Of a DNA stretch of 64,000 bases, positions 16,181 through 24,787 are shown piece by piece. The notes beneath the pieces were generated by a model. It ran no database searches. It was not told the origin of the DNA and was given only the letters and a program-made list of their open reading frames with translations. Origin of the DNA: CAKZNE01 sp963976435 (GTDB lineage: Bacteria > Bacteroidota > Bacteroidia > Flavobacteriales > Schleiferiaceae). The DNA lies in assembly GCA_963976435.1 (NCBI GenBank), contig CAXBKQ010000001.1, positions 124,001 through 188,000 on the forward strand, in the 5' to 3' direction. Position 1 is the first letter of the stretch. The number at the start of each line of letters is the position of its first letter. Position numbers and translations under genes: made by a program.

Positions 16181-19100
16181 TTGTTTCCGAAAAGTAAAAT
16201 AGCCCTTGAAAATAATTACCATCAAAATTGGACAAGCTCTTCCTTTGATTTTATTTTAACTCTTTGCTTGTTTTTACTTTTTAATAACACCCTCAGGTCT
16301 CAACAATTTCAATTTTCAAATCTCAGTTTAAATGATGGCCTAGCCCAATCTCAGGTTTATAGTATTGCCGAGGATCACAAAGCTTATTTATGGATGGCCA
16401 CCAATGGGGGGGGTTTAAGTCGTTTTGATGGGATGGAGTTTCAAACCTACAGCGAAAAGGATGGGCTTTCCAGTAATTATATCCATTGTTTGCTTGCAGA
16501 TCAAAATGAAAAATTATGGATAGGTTGCTCCAATGGCCTAAATGTATTTGAAGGGGATAGCTTTAAAACCATAAAATCTGATTTTTCAAAATTGAAAATC
16601 ACAGCACTAGAGAGCTTCACTAAAGACAGTATTCTCGTAGGAACTAATCAAGGCCTGTACAGCATAAAAGACTCAGTATTGATACCATTTTCTCCCAATG
16701 GTCTGCTTTTAAAAGGGGATGTTTCCAGAATCAAGAAAGGTCCTAGCGGAGATTTGTGGATTGCCAGTGATGCTGGACTAGCTCACCTTAGAGATGGGGA
16801 AATCCAATATTTCAATAAGAAAAACGGCCTTTCTGGAAATTTGGTCAGATCTCTTTGTTTTGATACTCTGGGAGGACTTTGGGTTGGTACCTATGGAAAT
16901 GGTATTAACTATATTAAGGATGATAAAATTTCCCAAGCTCCAGGCCTGGATATCAATGAGAAGCTTATTGCCAATGACCTGTATTTATATGATTCATCTC
17001 TTTTATGGATAGCGACTGTTAATCACGGTATTTGCATTTATAATCCTTCTGATAGCAGTTTTAGTCAATTAAAAGAAAGCTCAGGACTGGCCAATGATTT
17101 TGTAAATACCTTTTTTAAAGATTCATGGGGAAACTATTGGATTGGAACTTCAGGAGGAGGAATAAGTAAATATTCTGGTCAGCAATTCCAGATTTTTAAT
17201 AGAAATAATGGTTTAAAGGGCAATTATATTTATGCATTAGAAGGAAGAGGAGACTCCTTGTGGCTCAGCTCTAGCGCCGGCGGTGTAAGCTTGTTTAAAG
17301 ATAATAAAGCGCTGCGCTATGGACAAGACTCCGGATTTACCGATACAAAGGTTAAGGCCATTTATCAGGCTAAGAATGGAGTAGTATACCTAGGTACAGA
17401 AGGATCGGGTATGGCCCTTTTTAATGGGGATACCTTTGTTTTTTATACTACAAGAAAGGGTTCAGCAGGAAACTGGGTAAAGGATATCATTGAGGATGAT
17501 AAGGGGAGAATTTGGCTAGCCACCAGTGGCGGAGGAATTAGCTGCCTTAGTCATTTTGATAGCCTAGGAAGCCCTGTATTCCGGAACTACCGACAATCCC
17601 ATGGATTAGCTTCTAATCGCATAATACATCTACATAAAGATAGCATCGGTAGGATATGGTATGCTAGTCGTTTTGGTGGACTAGGCTATATTCAAAACGA
17701 TAGTATTATTAAAAACTTTAAAATTAGGGATGGCCTATTATCTGAAACTATCAGATCAATTGATGAAGATAGGCAGGGTCGATTATGGATAGGGAGTAAT
17801 AAAGGACTTAATATTCTTTCAATTTACAAGGAAGATGCTGAAGTTTTGACTTTTCAAGGAAATGATAATTTGACCTCTTTAAATATCTATCTATTAAAAT
17901 TTGATGCCCTGGGAAATCTCTGGTTGGGTAGCGAAAAAGGCTTAGATAAATTTAACCTTGATGAACAAGGGCGGCCTCTTGAATTTTTCCATTATGGATT
18001 GGAGGAGGGTTTTACAGGACTCGAAACCAATATAAACTCAGTACAAAGCGAGCCTAATGGTGATATGTGGTTTGGAACCATAAATGGCTTACAGAAATAC
18101 TTGTCTGAGGTTAGAATTTCGAATCAAAAAGCTCCAGTTCTCAATTTTACATCTATAAATCTGGATTATACAGATTATCGGAAAACCCAATATTTTCGAA
18201 ATAATTCTCATGGAATAAAATTCCCATATCATGAAAACAATCTAACTTTTGAGTTTATAGGAATTACACAAACTGTTGCTAAAAAGGTCGCCTATAAATG
18301 GATTTTGGAAGGATTGGATAATAAATGGTCGCCAGCAGCGAAAAGGAGATCTGTAAACTTTTCGAACTTAAAACCTGGGGTCTATAGTTTTAAGGTTCTT
18401 TCTGTAAATGAAAATGGAGTTTGGAATGAAAAACCCATAGAATTCCCTTTTACCATTGAAAAACCCGTATGGAAGGAAGATTGGTTTATTTTGTCTTACA
18501 TCCTGTTTGGAATAATTATTCTCCTCCTAATTTTCACTTTGCGCTTTCGATCTATAAAAAGAAAGTCTAAGGCCAAACAGGAGAAAATATCAATGGAAAA
18601 GGATTTGCTAATTCTAGAGCAAAAGGCGCTTAGATTACAAATGAATCCACACTTCATTTTTCATACATTAAATTCTATTCAAGCCCTAATTGCCACAAAG
18701 GAGGAGGAGGTAGCTAGAGAATATCTTTCTAAATTTTCGAGATTAATGAGGCAGATTTTGGAAAATTCAAGGCAAAATGAAATCAGCTTGGATGCAGAAA
18801 TTGAAACTCTTGAAAATTATTTGGCCATAGAAAAATTTGTAAATGAAGATAGCTTTGAATACGAGTTTAATATCCCAGAAGATATAGAAAGGGAGTTTAT
18901 TAAAATTCCACCTATGATCATCCAACCCTTTATTGAAAACTCTATCATTCATGGAATCAATCACTTAGAATCGAAGGTGGGGAAGATTAAAATAGAGTTT
19001 CGCGATCTTCAAGATGTTTTAGAATGTAGCATTGAAGATAATGGCGTAGGTAGAAAAAAATCCGCCCAAATAAATAAAACTTCCAACCGGCTTCATCAAT

Positions 19101-19243
19101 CTACAGCTTTGGCTGTAACTTCGGAAAGATTGGAATTTCTAAGCTCTGGAAAGTCTTGTATTGAAATTCAGGATTTGATAGATGAAAAAGGAAATAGCAG
19201 GGGAACAAAGCTTGTTTTGAGAATTCCCATTTTAGAAAATTAG
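16181..19243 (+). CDS. Reg_prop/Y_Y_Y sensor histidine kinase (LytS-type kinase domain)
   Basis: A 1020-residue inner-membrane sensor, starting at TTG. Order: signal anchor (about 24-40); two seven-bladed Reg_prop propellers (about 45-660; repeated LWIGT, GLSSNYIHCLL, LWLATSGGGISCL units); Y_Y_Y domain (about 680-760); membrane helix (about 770-790); short coiled coil; His_kinase domain with phospho-acceptor H824 in MNPHFIFHTLNSIQ and N920 in QPFIENSIIHGI; then an ATP lid with EDNGVGRKKS. The partner LytTR regulator follows 20 nt downstream. Such sensors typically respond to extracytoplasmic ligands such as glycans; the ligand here is unknown. Confidence 0.93.
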   Translation: MFPKSKIALENNYHQNWTSSSFDFILTLCLFLLFNNTLRSQQFQFSNLSLNDGLAQSQVYSIAEDHKAYLWMATNGGGLSRFDGMEFQTYSEKDGLSSNYIHCLLADQNEKLWIGCSNGLNVFEGDSFKTIKSDFSKLKITALESFTKDSILVGTNQGLYSIKDSVLIPFSPNGLLLKGDVSRIKKGPSGDLWIASDAGLAHLRDGEIQYFNKKNGLSGNLVRSLCFDTLGGLWVGTYGNGINYIKDDKISQAPGLDINEKLIANDLYLYDSSLLWIATVNHGICIYNPSDSSFSQLKESSGLANDFVNTFFKDSWGNYWIGTSGGGISKYSGQQFQIFNRNNGLKGNYIYALEGRGDSLWLSSSAGGVSLFKDNKALRYGQDSGFTDTKVKAIYQAKNGVVYLGTEGSGMALFNGDTFVFYTTRKGSAGNWVKDIIEDDKGRIWLATSGGGISCLSHFDSLGSPVFRNYRQSHGLASNRIIHLHKDSIGRIWYASRFGGLGYIQNDSIIKNFKIRDGLLSETIRSIDEDRQGRLWIGSNKGLNILSIYKEDAEVLTFQGNDNLTSLNIYLLKFDALGNLWLGSEKGLDKFNLDEQGRPLEFFHYGLEEGFTGLETNINSVQSEPNGDMWFGTINGLQKYLSEVRISNQKAPVLNFTSINLDYTDYRKTQYFRNNSHGIKFPYHENNLTFEFIGITQTVAKKVAYKWILEGLDNKWSPAAKRRSVNFSNLKPGVYSFKVLSVNENGVWNEKPIEFPFTIEKPVWKEDWFILSYILFGIIILLLIFTLRFRSIKRKSKAKQEKISMEKDLLILEQKALRLQMNPHFIFHTLNSIQALIATKEEEVAREYLSKFSRLMRQILENSRQNEISLDAEIETLENYLAIEKFVNEDSFEYEFNIPEDIEREFIKIPPMIIQPFIENSIIHGINHLESKVGKIKIEFRDLQDVLECSIEDNGVGRKKSAQINKTSNRLHQSTALAVTSERLEFLSSGKSCIEIQDLIDEKGNSRGTKLVLRIPILEN

Positions 19244-19263
19244 GATTTATAAATTAGCCGAGA

Positions 19264-20022
19264 ATGGAAAATAAAAGGCAAAAAGCTATAATCATCGACG
19301 ATATTGTTAAAGCAAGAGATTTTCTTAAAAGAGATCTTATTAGTTTTTGTCCTGATATAGAGATTATAGGAGAAGCGGAAGGTGTTGTTTCTGGATTGAA
19401 AATCATCAAAAAATTAAGGCCAGATATTGTTTTCCTAGATGTCAATATGAATGATGGTAGTGGATTTGACATTTTGGAATTACTGGATGAAATTCATTTT
19501 AAAGTTATTTTCACAACCGCCTCCGATGCACATGCTATAAAAGCTTTTAAGTTTTCCGCAGTAGATTATTTACTCAAACCTATTGATGTAGAGGAGTTGA
19601 TAAAAGCAGTGAAAAAAGCAGTATCGCAAAGGTTAGGGGATGACCAAATGCAAGTTGATTTATTGCGAGATAGTGTTTCCAATTCTCAAAGCCTGGAAAA
19701 AATTGCCCTTCATACGGCGGAGAAAATCCATATCTGTGAGCTTAAAGATATTATTCGCTGCGAATCAAGTGTAAACTATACCACCTTTTATTTTAGGGAT
19801 AAGCACCAGGTTTTAGTAACCAAAACCTTGAAGTTTTACGATCAAATCCTTACGGGTTCTGGATTTTTAAGAACTCATCAATCACATTTGATAAATCTTC
19901 TTCATGTAAAAGAATTCATAAAATCTGATGGTGGTTATATTTTGATGAATGATAATACTAGTATCCCTGTTTCTGCACGGAAGAGGGCGGAAGTGGTTCA
20001 GGTAATTTCTAGTCTAAAATAA
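19264..20022 (+). CDS. LytTR-family response regulator
   Basis: A 252-residue regulator. The receiver domain (about 6-122) has D12/D13, phospho-acceptor D59 (VFLDVNMND), T84/T85 and K105 (LLKPID). A LytTR DNA-binding domain (about 148-248) contains FLRTHQSHLINLLHV, the usual family signature. It lies 20 nt after the Reg_prop kinase gene and is its evident partner. A hairpin at 20024-20050 probably ends the operon. Confidence 0.93.
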   Translation: MENKRQKAIIIDDIVKARDFLKRDLISFCPDIEIIGEAEGVVSGLKIIKKLRPDIVFLDVNMNDGSGFDILELLDEIHFKVIFTTASDAHAIKAFKFSAVDYLLKPIDVEELIKAVKKAVSQRLGDDQMQVDLLRDSVSNSQSLEKIALHTAEKIHICELKDIIRCESSVNYTTFYFRDKHQVLVTKTLKFYDQILTGSGFLRTHQSHLINLLHVKEFIKSDGGYILMNDNTSIPVSARKRAEVVQVISSLK

Positions 20023-20023
20023 A

Positions 20024-20050
20024 AGCCGCCAGCTTTGTGGGCTGACGGCT
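20024..20050 (+). terminator. Hairpin after the LytTR gene
   Basis: AGCCG-c-CAGC, loop TTTGTGG, GCTG-a-CGGCT: a 9 bp stem with one internal mismatch, two bases after the stop codon. No T-run follows, so it may be a weak terminator or an RNA-stabilising structure. Confidence 0.45.
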
Positions 20051-20106
20051 ACATTCACCGGATGATGAACGAACACATGAAAACGAGTTTTCATTTTGGC
20101 TAGCTG

Positions 20107-21138
20107 TTATTTTTTAATACCCATGCTATTGTTTAATAAGCCGGAGAATACATTGGGATCCGTGCCAGTTGGAAGTACTGCTATCTCTACACTTTCGGCC
20201 AATTGTTTGTTTATTAAATAGCTAGCATAGTTTGGGTTTTGGTTAAATAAACTGGCCATTTTCATTTTTTGATCAAACATCATCAAATCTTTTTCTTTTT
20301 CATTTTCCAATGCCAATTGGTTCAATTCCTTTTGATTTTTCACTTCTAAATCTTTCAATTTGCTCTTTTTATCCAAATCAGCACTGGCATATAATTTTTG
20401 CTTTTCAGCATCTGCCTGAGCTAATAAAACCTGTCTGCGCGCTTCTGATTCTGCTCTTTTTTCTGCCACTTGCTTTTCAGTTTCAGCACGAGCGAGCATC
20501 GATTTTCTTCTACTATTTTCGGTAATAGCATTAATTTTTTCCAATTCAGCATTGAGCTTGGCTTGTTCCACATTTACCGCCCCTTGTGCTATGGCATTTT
20601 TACGGTTAGCTTCAGCATTTTCAAGATCTATTACACTTTGCTTGCGTATTCTTTTTAGCTCCTGCTCTTGTAATGCTAGCCTTTCCTTCGTTTGAACATA
20701 GGCCGCAGGAAATTCTATATGGGCAATAATAACATCTTCAATTTTCACATTCTCTTCACCTAAATTTTCACTGATATAAGCTTTAAGGTCTTTGATGTAT
20801 TTATGTCTTTGAGTGGTAAAAACTGAATCTACACTTTCATATAAATTGGAAATATTGTTGGCCAATTCCTTTTGTCTAGGCATTAAAACCAAACTGTCAT
20901 AATTACCTTTAGAACCAAATATTTCCATGAATTTTTTCTGATTTTCAATTTTCCATCGAGTAGAAATGGAAAGCTTCAAAGCCATGCCATCCGCTAATCG
21001 AACATTATTCAGGACAGATTGGCTAACCAGCTGTTGGGTAATTACTTTTTCCTTTTCTTCTTGGTTAGATTGAGAACAGCTTATAATGCTGAGGCTAAGG
21101 AGAATGGCAAGACTGGATAATTTAATTGTTGTTTTCAT
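20107..21138 (-). CDS. Lipid-anchored SPFH-domain protein
   Basis: A 343-residue protein with a lipoprotein signal (LSIISC, acylated Cys21) instead of the usual membrane helix. An SPFH/band 7 region follows (about 45-170; includes VLNNVRLADGMALKLSIS and KIEDVIIAHIEFPAAY). A long Ala/Glu/Lys/Arg coiled coil covers about 170-300, and the C-terminus ends in VEIAVLPTGTDPNVFSGLL, like other SPFH tails. It must act in the periplasm or at the outer membrane as an oligomeric scaffold. It is a distant second SPFH protein to the one at 3949. Single-gene unit by position. Function unknown. Confidence 0.8.
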   Translation of the reverse strand: MKTTIKLSSLAILLSLSIISCSQSNQEEKEKVITQQLVSQSVLNNVRLADGMALKLSISTRWKIENQKKFMEIFGSKGNYDSLVLMPRQKELANNISNLYESVDSVFTTQRHKYIKDLKAYISENLGEENVKIEDVIIAHIEFPAAYVQTKERLALQEQELKRIRKQSVIDLENAEANRKNAIAQGAVNVEQAKLNAELEKINAITENSRRKSMLARAETEKQVAEKRAESEARRQVLLAQADAEKQKLYASADLDKKSKLKDLEVKNQKELNQLALENEKEKDLMMFDQKMKMASLFNQNPNYASYLINKQLAESVEIAVLPTGTDPNVFSGLLNNSMGIKK

Positions 21139-21292
21139 CGTGTGTGTTTTTGTGTTTGTATTACGATGTAAACTTAGTCTGCCTTCAAGCCTTGGGCATT
21201 GCCATATTATTATATAAAAGCCCTATTTTATTATTCGTAGGAAAATTAAAATTATTTGTATTCCAGATTTTCGAAATTTCTGAGAATTGAAA

Positions 21293-21757
21293 TTATATAC
21301 AATCCAAAATTTGGAATTTTTTCCCGGCTAAGCTATAGAAATTACCCTTTTGCAATCCCAGAATATTCTGGGCTAGAGGAGAGGCAGGAGAAATAGTATA
21401 GATTTCTTTTTCATCAAATTTAAAATCTACTTTTCCAAGTCCTATTGAAATATAATAAATGAAATTATCTGTCAAAACCAGACTACCTGCAGCTATAGTA
21501 TTTTGGTTCTTTCTATAGTTTAAGCGATTGGCGATAAGTAATAACTTTCTTGCGCTTTCATATTGCCCACCTAACTTTTCCATTTCCAACTGAGCCATGG
21601 CCCGGCCTGTTTCGTGTTTGTCGCCAGCGCTGCTTTTAGACTCAGAATCAAGTGATTCTTGGGCGCGGTTAATAGCATTTTGAAGCATATCCAATTGACC
21701 ATTTATCTTTTGGATACAAGCTTGTTGAACTCTTTCTTTTAAACTAAGATTAAACAA
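21293..21757 (-). CDS. GreA/GreB-like protein
   Basis: A 154-residue cytoplasmic protein starting at TTG 21757, eight bases inside the 3' end of the upstream ABC-F gene, which suggests coupled translation. The motif SSAGDKHETGRAMAQLEMEKLGGQ (centred on residue 50) and a C-terminal domain ending in YSLAGKKFQIL mark the Bacteroidota GreA-like family, often mislabelled 3-oxoacyl-ACP synthase. GreA and GreB rescue backtracked RNA polymerase; whether this short relative does so is unproven because the N-terminal coiled coil is reduced. Confidence 0.7.
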   Translation of the reverse strand: MFNLSLKERVQQACIQKINGQLDMLQNAINRAQESLDSESKSSAGDKHETGRAMAQLEMEKLGGQYESARKLLLIANRLNYRKNQNTIAAGSLVLTDNFIYYISIGLGKVDFKFDEKEIYTISPASPLAQNILGLQKGNFYSLAGKKFQILDCI

Positions 21758-23384
21758 GGCTATGCGAATGGGTACTTTTCAGGTTTTCCCTTTGTACTGC
21801 AATTTTAGAATCCGCAATATAATCGTCGTATTCCATTAATTTATCCAAATGATTGTCTAAACCTATTTCAATAATTCGGTTTGCAACAGTTTGGGTAAAG
21901 GCATGGTCATGGGAGGTAAAGAAAACAGTTCCCTTATAATCTACCAAAGCATTGTTAAAGGCCTGAATAGACTCTAAATCAAGGTGGTTGGTAGGTTCAT
22001 CAATTATTAAGAGGTTGGCTTCTGCTAACATCATTTTTGAAAGCATGCATCGAACTTTTTCACCTCCTGAAAGGACACTGGCAGATTTTAAACTTTCCTC
22101 ACCAGTAAATAACATTTTACCAAGGAAACCACGTACATAAACTTCATCCTTATTCTCAGAATATTCTCTTAGCCAATCAATAAGACTATCTTTTGTTTCG
22201 AAATATTTGGCATTTTCATTTGGCAGATAGGCTTTGCTGATCGTTTGGCCATAATTAAAACTTCCAGAATCTGCTTTTCTTTCTCCTGCCAAAATTTGAA
22301 ACAAAGCAGTAGTGGCCATGCTGTTATCACTTAAAAAAGCAATCTTATCACCTCTATTTATTTTAAAACTTAGGTTTTTGAATAGAACAACACCATCGGA
22401 GGAAGCAGAGAGGTTCTCAACCTCCAAAATTTGATCACCAGCCTCTCTAGATTGATTGAAAATAATGGCAGGATATCTTCTTGATGAAGCTTGGATATCG
22501 TCAAGGTTAATTTTCTCCAGTAATTTTTTTCTACTTGTTGCTTGTCTACTCTTAGAAGCATTTGCACTGAACCTGGAAATAAAATCTTGTAATTCCGCCT
22601 TTTTAGTTTCTGCCTTTTTATTGGCAGACGCTCTTTGCCTAAGGGCAAGCTGACTACTTTCATACCAGAAGGTATAATTTCCAGTAAACAATTTAATTTT
22701 TCCGTAATCGATATCAGCAATACTGGTACATACGGTATCTAAAAAGTGACGGTCGTGAGAAACAACAATTACCGTGTTTTTAAAGTCTAGTAAAAAGTCT
22801 TCTAACCAGGTGATGGTTTTTAAATCTAAATCGTTGGTAGGCTCATCGAGGATAAGGATATCTGGATTTCCAAAAAGGGCCTGAGCAAGTAATACCCTTA
22901 CTTTTAGATTACCTTCTAATTCCTTTAATTGTTTATAGTGATCTGCTTCTCTAATTCCCAATCCACTTAAGAGTGCTGCAGCATCAGATTCGGCATTCCA
23001 ACCATCCATTTCTGCAAATTCACTTTCCAATTCAGAAGCTCTTATTCCATCTTTTTCGTCAAAATCTGCTTTGGCATAAATAGCATCTTTTTCCTCCATT
23101 ATTTTCCACAATGTACTATGACCCATAATCACTGTATTGAGAACAGTACATTCGTCAAACTCAAAGTGGTTTTGACTTAAAACGGCCATTCTCTTTCCTG
23201 GCTCAATAACCACATTTCCGCTTGTTGGGCTTATTTCCCCAGAAAGAATTTTTAGAAAAGTGGATTTTCCTGCACCATTCGCACCAATTAAACCAAAGCA
23301 ATTTTCGCCGTGAAATTTGATGTTAACTTCATCAAACAGAACACGTTTACCAAATTGAAGGGAAATATTATTCGCTGAAACCAT
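21750..23384 (-). CDS. ABC-F family ATPase (YbiT-like)
   Basis: About 544 residues from ATG 23384. A longer frame from TTG 23408 begins inside the -7 box and is rejected. Soluble protein with two ABC domains and no membrane segments: Walker A GANGAGKS, LKVRVLLAQAL signature region, LILDEPTNDLD with SHDRHFLD; then a charged linker (about 245-300) and a second domain with LSGGEKVRCMLSKMM, LIIDEPTNHLD and TSHDHAF. The second Walker A is divergent (FLSDNSMATTALFQ lacks GxxGxGKS), as in YbiT. ABC-F proteins act on ribosomes to relieve stalling or confer drug resistance; housekeeping is more likely here. Coupled to the GreA-like gene. Confidence 0.9.
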   Translation of the reverse strand: MVSANNISLQFGKRVLFDEVNIKFHGENCFGLIGANGAGKSTFLKILSGEISPTSGNVVIEPGKRMAVLSQNHFEFDECTVLNTVIMGHSTLWKIMEEKDAIYAKADFDEKDGIRASELESEFAEMDGWNAESDAAALLSGLGIREADHYKQLKELEGNLKVRVLLAQALFGNPDILILDEPTNDLDLKTITWLEDFLLDFKNTVIVVSHDRHFLDTVCTSIADIDYGKIKLFTGNYTFWYESSQLALRQRASANKKAETKKAELQDFISRFSANASKSRQATSRKKLLEKINLDDIQASSRRYPAIIFNQSREAGDQILEVENLSASSDGVVLFKNLSFKINRGDKIAFLSDNSMATTALFQILAGERKADSGSFNYGQTISKAYLPNENAKYFETKDSLIDWLREYSENKDEVYVRGFLGKMLFTGEESLKSASVLSGGEKVRCMLSKMMLAEANLLIIDEPTNHLDLESIQAFNNALVDYKGTVFFTSHDHAFTQTVANRIIEIGLDNHLDKLMEYDDYIADSKIAVQRENLKSTHSHSLV

Positions 23385-23405
23385 TTTGCCGATTTTTTGA
23401 GGCTG

Positions 23406-23413
23406 CAAAAGTA
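23406..23413 (-). promoter_or_regulatory. -7 box TACTTTTG of the ABC-F gene
   Basis: TACTTTTG on the minus strand followed by CAGCC fits the Bacteroidota -7 consensus and lies 21 nt before the ATG at 23384, which fixes the start codon choice. Confidence 0.6.
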
Positions 23414-23517
23414 GACAGATTAATTTTCCTATAAAAAATTAAAGAGATGTTTATTTTGATAGCCTGATTTAGAATTATGCTAGCCTTTTCTTTTACCTTT
23501 AAAAAAAACAAAAACTG

Positions 23518-23937
23518 ATGGAAATTGTAAAGAAGTATTCAACTGATGATCTAAGCATAATATGGAAACCACAGCTTTGTATTCACTCTGAAAATTGCTT
23601 TAAAGCCCTACCCAGAGTGTTTAATCCAAAGAGGAAGCCTTGGATTGACCCAAAAGAGGAGGATGCAGAAAAAATCAAACTTCAAATTGAAAAATGCCCA
23701 TCAGGTGCCCTCAGCTTTGAAAATCAAAAACCTAAAAATGCAGTTTTAAAATCAAATACTATGGAAATTCAGATACTGGAAAATGGTCCACTCTTGGTTC
23801 AAGGACCTTTAAAATTGTCTTTTGCTTCAGGAAGGGTAGAAAACAAGGATAAACCTGTGGCGCTATGTAGATGTGGGGAATCTAAAAATAAGCCTTATTG
23901 TGATGCTAGTCATAAAAAGGTGAATTTTCAAGGCTAG
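23518..23937 (+). CDS. Fer4_19 / CDGSH iron-sulfur protein
   Basis: A 139-residue fusion of two iron-sulfur modules. The N-terminal divergent ferredoxin-like Fer4_19 domain (about 1-68) has Cys in LCIHSENCFKALP and in IEKCPSGAL. The C-terminal CDGSH domain (about 80-137) has CRCGESKNKPYCDASH, giving the 3 Cys + 1 His ligands of a 2Fe-2S cluster. Likely role is cytoplasmic electron transfer or redox sensing. ATG start; it is single and convergent with the CvfB-like gene. The 3' end and the short gap include an imperfect AAGGCT/AGCCCTT stem that may end both transcripts. Confidence 0.9.
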   Translation: MEIVKKYSTDDLSIIWKPQLCIHSENCFKALPRVFNPKRKPWIDPKEEDAEKIKLQIEKCPSGALSFENQKPKNAVLKSNTMEIQILENGPLLVQGPLKLSFASGRVENKDKPVALCRCGESKNKPYCDASHKKVNFQG

Positions 23938-23952
23938 TAAAGCCCTTTTCAT

Positions 23953-24780
23953 TTAAAGTAGGTGAATTCCATCTTCTTCAAGGCTAATCATCTTTTGACG
24001 GTATAAGTTTCCAATAGCTTTTTTAAAGGCTTTTTTACTCATTTCCAACCTTCTTACAATTTCTTCAGGACTGCTTTTATCATTTAAATCTAAAAAGCCT
24101 TGATGTTTTCTTAGCAGTAAAAGAATTTTATGAGAGTTGGGTTCAACCTGTGCATAGCCTGGTTTTTCTAGAACAACATCAATTTTATTGTCCTCCCTTA
24201 AGGTTTTAATATAGGCCTCACAAGTATCCCCAATTCTTACAGATTTAAAAAGTTCATTCTTGTATAATAGTCCTAGAAATTTATCATTGATGATAACATT
24301 AAAGCCTAAGTCAGAAGGATAGGCGATAAGAATATTAACTTTTTGTCCTTCTTCAAGCTCAATTTCCTCCTTTTCCACATAGGAGCTATATCTTGAAGAA
24401 CCTGTTAGTCTTCCCGTCATTTCATCTTCATACATATAAACAATGTATTTTTGACCTTCCACCATTCGTTTTTCCTGTTCAATAAAGGGAACCAAGAGAT
24501 CCTTTTCCATTCCCCAATCCAAAAAGGCACCTACTTCAGTAGTTTGTTTTACCCTTAGATAAGCAAAGCTATTTACTTTAATCTTTGGTTTTAGGGTAGT
24601 AGCTATCAACCTTTCTTCAGAATCTAGATACAGGAATACCACCAATTCATCGCCAATTTCAATATCCTTTGGAACCCATTTTTGTGGAAGTAATACAGAG
24701 TCTTCAAACTCATCTTCTAAAAATACGCCAACACTGGTAGCTCTAGCTACTTTCAGTAAATTATAATCTCCTAATTTCAT
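23953..24780 (-). CDS. CvfB-like S1 RNA-binding protein
   Basis: A 275-residue cytoplasmic protein of the CvfB/YitL family: three S1-like modules (about 1-62, 65-135 and 140-210; repeated VGVFLEDEF ... LLP and VGAFLDWGMEKDLLVP) and a C-terminal winged helix (about 218-275; DKSSPEEIVRRLEMSKKAFKKAIGNLY). In staphylococci CvfB binds RNA and affects virulence gene expression; here a general RNA-binding role is likely. It starts 7 nt after the tex stop, so it is co-transcribed with another S1 protein. Confidence 0.88.
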   Translation of the reverse strand: MKLGDYNLLKVARATSVGVFLEDEFEDSVLLPQKWVPKDIEIGDELVVFLYLDSEERLIATTLKPKIKVNSFAYLRVKQTTEVGAFLDWGMEKDLLVPFIEQEKRMVEGQKYIVYMYEDEMTGRLTGSSRYSSYVEKEEIELEEGQKVNILIAYPSDLGFNVIINDKFLGLLYKNELFKSVRIGDTCEAYIKTLREDNKIDVVLEKPGYAQVEPNSHKILLLLRKHQGFLDLNDKSSPEEIVRRLEMSKKAFKKAIGNLYRQKMISLEEDGIHLL

Positions 24781-24787
24781 AAGCTAG

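Noticed and set aside
23385..23408. Earlier TTG start for the ABC-F gene
   Set aside because: It is part of the TACTTTTG promoter box; ATG 23384 is the normal family start.
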